Under the pieces are notes generated by a model, which worked only from the letters and a program-made list of their open reading frames with translations, made no database searches and had not been told where the DNA came from. Source: Clostridiaceae bacterium (GTDB taxonomy: Bacteria > Bacillota > Clostridia > Saccharofermentanales > DTU023). From it: a stretch of DNA of 49,902 nucleotides. This document shows positions 44,185 to 49,902 of the stretch, piece by piece. The position numbers and the translations under genes were made by a program. Every line of letters starts with the position of its first letter. Positions within the stretch are counted from its first letter, which is position 1. Location: contig JAAYKK010000078.1 of NCBI GenBank assembly GCA_012522435.1, positions 1-49,902 of the forward strand, in the 5' to 3' direction.

Positions 44185-44727
44185 TTATTTAGATGTTTCA
44201 GTAACAGTTGGGCTAAGATAGTTGTGTTGCTCGGAATTATGATCGCGCTCAGCTATGATTTGCCTTTTTAAAATTATCTCCAACGTATCACTGTCCTGTT
44301 CAACCAAAGTTAACTCACTTTGACCGAGCGGCTCACCAAGTCCTTGATCATTAAAGTAAATTTCCAGATATAAATTAACTTTTGCCAGTTCAGAATCAGT
44401 GATAAGACTTTGTTTGTGATCATTATTCTCTAAAAATAAAGTTCGTAAATAGTCGTCAAATTCTGGACTATCTACCTTAATCTGCGGCTCATATTGCTCT
44501 AAATATGCTTGGGTTGCTTTTCTAAGTTGGGCCACTGTGACATCAGGTGAAACACCGATCTCTTCAACCAAATCAGCATATTCTTTTTGTTCTTCAAGTG
44601 TAAGTTCCAGATCTGTCAGCTCATCTTTTTGATAAAAAGACTGATATAAAACGACAAATAGAATAATTGTTACAATCAAGGCAATAGTCGAGATTATTAT
44701 TCGATTAGTATTAAATTTATTCTCCAT
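44185..44727 (-). CDS. Single-pass membrane protein of unknown function
   Basis: A protein of about 180 residues, not recognised. An N-terminal transmembrane helix (IIISTIALIVTIILFVVLYQ, residues about 9-29) is followed by an acidic, mostly helical extracellular part (LTLEEQKEYADLVEEIGV, AQLRKATQAYLEQY). No catalytic motif is visible. The ORF track start is 13 codons upstream; the ATG at 44725-44727 with GAGGAA about nine bases before it gives a conventional membrane N-terminus and is preferred. It ends next to the T-box leader region and is divergent from tRNA-Gly. Confidence 0.6.
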   Translation of the reverse strand: MENKFNTNRIIISTIALIVTIILFVVLYQSFYQKDELTDLELTLEEQKEYADLVEEIGVSPDVTVAQLRKATQAYLEQYEPQIKVDSPEFDDYLRTLFLENNDHKQSLITDSELAKVNLYLEIYFNDQGLGEPLGQSELTLVEQDSDTLEIILKRQIIAERDHNSEQHNYLSPTVTETSK

Positions 44728-44851
44728 CTGCGATTGTTCCTCATCACAAAAATTGAATTTTAACAAAGTACTTGCAAAATACTAATTCAAGTATGATAAT
44801 TCTAAAGTGAGAATATATTAATTAAAGTTTTAATTATCAACAATCAACTAT

Positions 44852-44926
44852 GCGGGATTAACTCAGTGGTAGAGTGTTAGCTTCCCAAGCTGAAAGTCGC
44901 GGGTTCGAATCCCGTATCCCGCTCCA
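44852..44926 (+). tRNA. tRNA-Gly (CCC)
   Basis: A full cloverleaf with genome-encoded CCA: acceptor GCGGGAT pairs with ATCCCGC, D-arm CTCAGTGGTAGAG, anticodon arm TTAGC-TTCCCAA-GCTGA, T-arm CGGGTTCGAATCCCG. U33 is followed by CCC, giving a glycine isoacceptor for GGG codons. It stands alone, convergent with the 3' end of glnA. Confidence 0.97.
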
Positions 44927-44944
44927 CTATAAATCTCAAAACAC

Positions 44945-47032
44945 TTAAAGCACAATTAACTCTTCTTGTGAAGGATAAGGAAATACATCATATGGTGAAT
45001 ACAATTCTATTTCACGTAATAAAGTTGCAAGATCGGCCATTGCAGGACGCAGGTCCTCTACCATGCCACGGATAACTAGCTCAGGATCTTCAGGTTCAAT
45101 TACTTCACCGATCATTCGATCAATCTCTTTAGTTTTAGCATCCAGCTTATCCATCAGATCGGCATTAAATTGAGCTCGTGCTGTAGCAGATTTACTGAAT
45201 CCGCCCGAAGCTACTTTTTCCAAATCTGCCTGATAGCGGATCAAAGCCGGATAGACTCCTTCTTGAGCCATTCTTGTAATAATTCTCGCTTGAGTTTTAA
45301 CTGAATGAATAAAATCTTTGATCAGAACCTGATAACGCGCTTCAAGTTCCTGACTGTTCAGAACATCAAATTTTTCCAACAGTTCAATTGTAGCGGTATC
45401 TCGTAATATCTCAACCGTATCTATATAATTCTCATAATGTTTCAGGCCACGCTTTTCTGCTTCGGACTTCCAACTCTGACCATAGCCGTTTCCGGTAAAT
45501 AAAATCGGATGATGTTGATTTAAAATATCATGCGTGATTGTCATGATCGATTTATGCAATTCATCTGCATCAGATCTGGGATTTTTTTCTAAACGATCAG
45601 CAATTTCCTTTAAGCTTTCAGCCATCCCGGCAAAAAGAAATGTATTAAGTGGAGATGCATTAAGTGATGCTCCCAAGGTTCTAATTTCAAATTTATTACC
45701 GCTGAAACTAATCGGAGCTGTACGGTTACGATCTGTCGCATCAATACTTTGAGCCGCTAGACTGACTAAGGGTGCAGTTAGCTGGGTTAACTCTACCGGC
45801 GTAATCTCAGTAGTTTCAGCTAATTGCATGAACAAGTCATGTAATTTATCTCCCAAATAAATTGAAAGTACACTCGGCGGAGCCTCTTGTCTGCCTAATC
45901 GATAATCATTACCTTCATTGGAAGATGCCATTCGGAGTAATACTTGATATTTGTCTACAGCTTGAATAAAAGCAGAAAGAAAAACTATGAATTGCAGATC
46001 TTCCGGGGCACGATCACCGGGATCAAACAGATTGTCACCATTTGAAGCCTGTAAAGAAATATTGTTATGTTTACCTGAACCGTTTAAACCACCAAAAGGT
46101 TTCTCAGTTAAGAGACATTCAAATCCGTGTCGACGTGCAACTTTTTTCAAAATATCCATGATCAGCATATTTTGATCAATTGTCGTTGTCACATCGGCAA
46201 AAGATGAAACAAGTTCATATTGTCCCGGAGCAACTTCATTATGTTCAATTTCGGCATAAATTCCTAAAGCCCAACATTCACGATTTACTTCTTGCATAAA
46301 GTCCTGAATATTTTCACTCATTGAGCTAAAATAAGGATCCTCATAATCGCCACCTCTAGGCATCTCAGCAGAGAATAAAGTTTTCTCACAGAATCTGAGA
46401 TCTGGTCTTTGAGCTGCTTTAGCTTGATAGACTAAAAAGTATTCTTGTTCCAAACCGACCATCGGTCTGACAAATTCAACTTCAGTTTTGCCCAGAAGAT
46501 TTAAAACTCTGGTTGCCTGTTTGCTCAATGCTTCACGGGCATTGATCAAAGGCATCTTCATATCTAATTTCGCACCGGTATAACTGATGAAGACACTCGG
46601 AATATAGAGAACATTTTTTCTCACAAAAGCTGATGAGGACACGTCCCAATAGGTATAACCGCGCGCTTCAAATGTATCGCGCAGTCCGCCATGTGGAAAG
46701 GCCGAACCATCAGTTTCTCCGCGCATCAAAGACTTACCCGATAATCTAGAAATCGGTAAACCGTCTTTTCCCTCTTGGAGGAAAGAAACATGTTTTTCAG
46801 CAGTTTTTCCGGTTAATGGTTGAAACCAATGACAAAAATGGGTCGCCCCTCTTTCCATCGCCCAAACTTTCATAGCATGGGCTATTGCATCCGCCACTTC
46901 TCGATCAATTGGCTGATTTTGGAAAATAGCCTTCTCCCAAGCATAATACACAGGTTTTGGCAAACGATCCTTCATCACAGATCTGCCGAATAACTTTTCT
47001 CCAAATTCATTGACCAGTTCAAAACGAGTCAT
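44945..47032 (-). CDS. glnA: Glutamine synthetase type III
   Basis: GlnN/GSIII enzyme making glutamine from glutamate, ammonium and ATP. The GSIII-specific blocks are visible: FGRSVMKDRLPKPVYYAW, GATHFCHWFQPLTG, TAEKHVSFL, EIEHNEVAPGQYELV, and KPFGGLNGSGKHNNISLQ. The ORF track extends into ddh; the ATG at 47030-47032 with GGAGG eight bases upstream is the better start (695 residues, normal for GSIII). It is the last gene of dapA-dapB-ddh-glnA, 22 bases after ddh. The co-location with Ddh, which also fixes ammonium, suggests linked nitrogen and lysine control. Confidence 0.95.
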   Translation of the reverse strand: MTRFELVNEFGEKLFGRSVMKDRLPKPVYYAWEKAIFQNQPIDREVADAIAHAMKVWAMERGATHFCHWFQPLTGKTAEKHVSFLQEGKDGLPISRLSGKSLMRGETDGSAFPHGGLRDTFEARGYTYWDVSSSAFVRKNVLYIPSVFISYTGAKLDMKMPLINAREALSKQATRVLNLLGKTEVEFVRPMVGLEQEYFLVYQAKAAQRPDLRFCEKTLFSAEMPRGGDYEDPYFSSMSENIQDFMQEVNRECWALGIYAEIEHNEVAPGQYELVSSFADVTTTIDQNMLIMDILKKVARRHGFECLLTEKPFGGLNGSGKHNNISLQASNGDNLFDPGDRAPEDLQFIVFLSAFIQAVDKYQVLLRMASSNEGNDYRLGRQEAPPSVLSIYLGDKLHDLFMQLAETTEITPVELTQLTAPLVSLAAQSIDATDRNRTAPISFSGNKFEIRTLGASLNASPLNTFLFAGMAESLKEIADRLEKNPRSDADELHKSIMTITHDILNQHHPILFTGNGYGQSWKSEAEKRGLKHYENYIDTVEILRDTATIELLEKFDVLNSQELEARYQVLIKDFIHSVKTQARIITRMAQEGVYPALIRYQADLEKVASGGFSKSATARAQFNADLMDKLDAKTKEIDRMIGEVIEPEDPELVIRGMVEDLRPAMADLATLLREIELYSPYDVFPYPSQEELIVL

Positions 47033-47054
47033 CGATCTATCCTCCAATTTCAGT

Positions 47055-48029
47055 TCAGATAATATTATGCAATAGGTCTTCTGAATCTCTATTTGACAAC
47101 AAGCCGAGCGGAATGTCAAAAATTGTTTTTGCTCCATATTGTTCTGCCCGGAATAACTTATAAGTAGCTCTAGCAAAAGCTACACTAATTGCCGCCGTAT
47201 ATTCAGGATTACTTTCAAGTTTTAAGTTAAATTCATAAACTGCTTTATTATCAGGAGATGTACTTCCTTGTCTAATCACAGTTCCGCCATGAGGCATACC
47301 TTGATGCTTAGCCTTGAACTCAGTTCCTGTAATGAACTTAACTTCAGTTTGATATGGTGCAAAATAATCAGGCATCTTGACAATTTTTTCTTTGATTTCA
47401 GCTTGATCAGCATCAGATTCGGCAACTACATAGACTAGTCTTTGATGTGCTTTGACAGATGTATAGTCAACATCTTGACCTGATTTAATTTGCTCAATCA
47501 TAGCTTGGTCGGGAATTGTATATTGCGCACCCATTTTCACACCGGGAACTCTGCGTACCGCATCACTATGTCCTTGGCTTAAGCCTTTACCCCAAAATGT
47601 ATAAGAATTACCTTCTGGTAAAATTGCTTCCGCCATCATTCTTTGTAATGAGAAAAGTCCAGGATCCCAGCCGATGGCAATCGTTGAAACATGTTTTGTT
47701 GCTAGAGCAATTTCATTCATTTTGATGTAATAATCAGCAATTGACGCATGGTTATCAAAACAATCCACCGTATTAAAATGAGCTGCCAATTCGGGACCCT
47801 GAACAGGAATATCCTTTTGCGATCCTCCTGCCAAAATCAAAACATCGAGATCATTTTTATAATCAAAGATATCTTGAAATGACTCAACTCTATTTTCAGT
47901 AGCAATGGTTGCAGGATCACGCCTCGTAAAAATAGCAAACAGCTCCAGATCGGAACTGTTTGTTAAAGCGGTTTCTATTCCCCTGCCTAAGTTACCATAG
48001 CCTACTATACCTATACGGATTTTTTCCAT
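47055..48029 (-). CDS. ddh: meso-Diaminopimelate D-dehydrogenase
   Basis: NADPH-dependent reductive amination of tetrahydrodipicolinate to meso-diaminopimelate in one step, giving a peptidoglycan and lysine precursor without the succinylase or acetylase branch. RIGIVGYGNLGRGIETAL is the NADP motif; TIAIGWDPGLFSLQRMM, WGKGLSQGHSDAVRRVPGVK and PHGGTVIRQG are diagnostic of Ddh. The length of 324 residues is normal. It follows dapB by 23 bases and precedes glnA by 22, so the three are one transcription unit. Confidence 0.95.
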   Translation of the reverse strand: MEKIRIGIVGYGNLGRGIETALTNSSDLELFAIFTRRDPATIATENRVESFQDIFDYKNDLDVLILAGGSQKDIPVQGPELAAHFNTVDCFDNHASIADYYIKMNEIALATKHVSTIAIGWDPGLFSLQRMMAEAILPEGNSYTFWGKGLSQGHSDAVRRVPGVKMGAQYTIPDQAMIEQIKSGQDVDYTSVKAHQRLVYVVAESDADQAEIKEKIVKMPDYFAPYQTEVKFITGTEFKAKHQGMPHGGTVIRQGSTSPDNKAVYEFNLKLESNPEYTAAISVAFARATYKLFRAEQYGAKTIFDIPLGLLSNRDSEDLLHNII

Positions 48030-48052
48030 CTGCGCTGCCTCAAAATATCAAA

Positions 48053-48811
48053 TCATCTTTTTTCCAATACATCATCCATATCGTAAAAACCTGCAGGCTG
48101 CCGGATAATGTATTCTGCAGCTTGGATTGCCCCTGCAGCAAAGATTTTACGTGAATTAGCTTGATGCTTGATCTCGATTATCTCATCTTCTCCTGCAAAA
48201 ATTACTGAATGCTCACCAACAATTGTGCCTCCCCTGATTGCGGATACACCTACTTCATTGGCTGACCTGCCTTCATATATACCTGCTCGTCCATCTAATT
48301 CAGTTAGAGAATTCTCTCTACCTTGATTGGCGGCTTCAAACAACATTTTTGCAGTTCCACTTGGAGAGTCGACTTTATAACGATGATGTTTTTCAATTAT
48401 TTCAATATCAAAGTTCTTCAACATTGCAGCTAATTGTTGAACCATGATCTGCATCACATTAACGCCCAAGCTCATGTTTTTAGCATGCATTATTGCAATT
48501 TCTTCAGCTGCTTTGCTGATTGCAGCTTCTTGTTGATCAGTATAACCGGTTGAAGCTATGACCAACGGTATATTGTGCTCAATTCCAAATTCCAGCAAAG
48601 CATCTAAACTTGCAGGATTGGAGAAATCTATGATTACCTCAATTTGATCAATTTGTTCAACATCTGATAAATCTAAATAGACCGGATAAGGTAAGTCAGG
48701 ATCTATTTCTGCTGCAAAACCCGCGACAATTTCATGTTGTGCCGAGTCTTTAAGTAGATCAGTTATCATATGTCCCATTTTACCCGTGGCCCCTGATAAC
48801 AAAATTCTCAT
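48053..48811 (-). CDS. dapB: 4-Hydroxy-tetrahydrodipicolinate reductase
   Basis: Second lysine-branch enzyme, reducing the DapA product with NAD(P)H. The cofactor motif RILLSGATGKMGHMI is N-terminal, and the catalytic and substrate block EIIEKHHRYKVDSPSGTAKM lies near residues 135-155. VGVSAIRGGTIVGEHSVIFA is typical. At 252 residues the length is normal. It lies between dapA and ddh in one operon. Confidence 0.96.
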   Translation of the reverse strand: MRILLSGATGKMGHMITDLLKDSAQHEIVAGFAAEIDPDLPYPVYLDLSDVEQIDQIEVIIDFSNPASLDALLEFGIEHNIPLVIASTGYTDQQEAAISKAAEEIAIMHAKNMSLGVNVMQIMVQQLAAMLKNFDIEIIEKHHRYKVDSPSGTAKMLFEAANQGRENSLTELDGRAGIYEGRSANEVGVSAIRGGTIVGEHSVIFAGEDEIIEIKHQANSRKIFAAGAIQAAEYIIRQPAGFYDMDDVLEKR

Positions 48812-48874
48812 TTCGATCCTCTTTCTTTATATCTAAAAAATAATCAGCTTATAAAACTATTTGTATTTAACTCT

Positions 48875-49753
48875 TTACAAATAGCCCAGTGCAGTTAATT
48901 CTTTTCTCAATAGCTCGACAGTATCTTCAGAAGCTCTGGTTAACGGCAAACGTAATTCTCCGGCCGGTAAGCCCAGTAATTCCATAGCTGCGTTAATTGG
49001 CACGGGATTACCTTCATGAAAGATGGCTTTAATCAATGGTAAATATTTTACTTGTAGCTCACCTGCAGTCTTAAAATCTCCATCCAAACAGGCCTTAACC
49101 ATGTTATGCATTTCTTCTGGCAATGCATTAGCAAAAACTGAGATGACTCCTTGGCCACCTACAGACATCAGAGGAACAACAACATCATCATTGCCTGAGT
49201 AAATTGCAAAATCTTGAGGCACTTCATGCCTTAGTGCTGCCGTATAGGCAAGATTTCCGGTAGCATCTTTGATTCCTACGATATTATCGATTTCTGCTAA
49301 TTCTTTGACCAGATTAACCGGAATCTCCACCGCGGTTCTGCTCGGAACAGTATAGAGAATACAAGGAATTGAAACACTGTTTGCTATTGTTTTGTAATGT
49401 TCATAGAGACCTCTTTTGGTAGCCTTATTATAATAAGGTGTTACCAGTAACAAGCCATCTGCTCCTACTTTTTCTGCATCAACACTTAACTCTACTGCAT
49501 GGTCGGTATGATTAATACCTGTTCCGGCAATGACCGGTATCTTTCCTGCAACTCTTTTGACAACTCTCTCGATCGCTTCAATCTGTTCCGGATCTGTGGT
49601 AGTTGAAGCTTCACCGGTTGTACCCATGACAATAATCGCATCTGTTTTATTGTTTAAATGAAAATCTACCAGAGTATCCATACCCTGAAAATCAATTGCT
49701 CCATTGTCTAGAAAAGGTGTGACAATAGCGACACCTGAACCTGTAAATAACAT
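48875..49753 (-). CDS. dapA: 4-Hydroxy-tetrahydrodipicolinate synthase
   Basis: First committed enzyme of lysine/DAP synthesis, condensing pyruvate with aspartate semialdehyde through a Schiff base. GVAIVTPFLDNGAIDFQGMD at the start, GTTGEASTT near residue 43, the Tyr of LYTVPSRTAVEIP and the Schiff-base Lys in IVGIKDATGNL are all present. The ORF track starts far upstream inside the leader; the ATG at 49751-49753 with AAGGAGG seven bases before it is the start (292 residues). It opens the dapA-dapB-ddh-glnA operon. Confidence 0.96.
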   Translation of the reverse strand: MLFTGSGVAIVTPFLDNGAIDFQGMDTLVDFHLNNKTDAIIVMGTTGEASTTTDPEQIEAIERVVKRVAGKIPVIAGTGINHTDHAVELSVDAEKVGADGLLLVTPYYNKATKRGLYEHYKTIANSVSIPCILYTVPSRTAVEIPVNLVKELAEIDNIVGIKDATGNLAYTAALRHEVPQDFAIYSGNDDVVVPLMSVGGQGVISVFANALPEEMHNMVKACLDGDFKTAGELQVKYLPLIKAIFHEGNPVPINAAMELLGLPAGELRLPLTRASEDTVELLRKELTALGYL

Positions 49754-49788
49754 AGAAGTACCTCCTTGTCGTTTGCTCTGTTCTGTTA

Positions 49789-49891
49789 AGTTAAAAATTA
49801 AAAAGAGATCTGAAAAGCCTCTGGTAGAATGTTCTTGAACAACCACACTTACCTCCGAGAAAGGACAATTCAGATCTCTATGAAAAGTATA
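49789..49891 (-). promoter_or_regulatory. Structured, terminator-like leader of the dapA operon
   Basis: A minus-strand TATACT (49886-49891) is a likely -10 (its -35 is beyond the window). Transcription would begin near 49879, exactly at AGAGATCTGAA (49869-49879), whose perfect complement ends the leader at 49804-49814 and is followed by a T-rich tract. The 54-base interior includes TGTTC-AA-GAACA and other short helices. It does not resemble the lysine riboswitch (about 170 bases) or a T-box. It is probably an attenuator; the ligand or trigger is unknown. Confidence 0.55.
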
Positions 49892-49902
49892 TCAAATAAT
49901 TC

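Noticed and set aside
49754-49902. Lysine riboswitch before dapA
   Set aside because: The leader is much shorter than the lysine aptamer and the conserved core was not seen; reported instead as an unassigned structured leader.

Overview
The window looks like chromosome of a low-GC, Gram-positive, fermentative anaerobe of the Clostridia (Bacillota). The supporting signs are strong GGAGG-type ribosome binding sites, the yicC-remA-gmk-rpoZ gene order, a T-box leader, a type III glutamine synthetase, meso-diaminopimelate dehydrogenase, split glycine decarboxylase subunits, and a cohesin/dockerin pair. No species is claimed. Apart from one short accessory stretch (about 9.9-11.65 kb) it is ordinary core genome, carrying several unusual genes.

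Layout. 1-6.7 kb (minus): rpoZ (cut by the edge, with a long charged tail), gmk, remA, yicC, a metallophosphoesterase, uvrC, an HPr-like protein without the catalytic His, tsaB and tsaE. 6.7-9.95 kb (plus): a two-gene redox operon. Its first gene has an in-frame TGA exactly where a cluster-binding Cys of a 4Fe-4S motif should be, followed by a SECIS-like hairpin, so it is a strong selenoprotein candidate. The second gene is a geranylgeranyl-reductase-family flavoprotein. 9.95-11.65 kb: terminator, remnant of a sortase-anchored protein, an orphan nuclease-fold gene, and a 172-bp nested tandem repeat. 11.7-16 kb: rpsI, rplM, a D,D-carboxypeptidase and prfC. 16-23.9 kb (minus): one operon read in the order dockerin-bearing glucosaminidase, membrane-anchored cohesin, GtrA-like protein, folC, a TPR membrane protein and a threonine-synthase-like pseudoenzyme. 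Its promoter carries a 16-bp perfect palindrome.

24-29.6 kb (minus): yfbR-like nucleotidase, dGTPase, pcrA, hpf and an ArsD-like protein. 29.8-36.3 kb: aldo/keto reductase, gapA and the glycine cleavage operon gcvT-gcvH-gcvPA-gcvPB. 36.5-42.2 kb (plus): a MacB-type ABC operon (ATPase, membrane-anchored extracellular protein, permease) followed by a frameshifted repeat-containing lipoprotein. 42.5-49.9 kb: alaA under a T-box, a small membrane protein, tRNA-Gly(CCC), and the operon dapA-dapB-ddh-glnA (type III) behind a structured leader.

How the parts work together. dapA, dapB and ddh make meso-DAP by the one-step dehydrogenase route, which uses free ammonium, and glnA in the same operon also assimilates ammonium. 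The cohesin and dockerin proteins plausibly form a surface-tethered cell wall hydrolase. yfbR, dgt and pcrA join nucleotide-pool control with DNA repair. The best candidates for undescribed biology are the predicted selenocysteine flavoprotein operon and the cohesin-dockerin wall-hydrolase pair; the two pseudoenzyme-like proteins (HPr-like, ThrC-like) come next.
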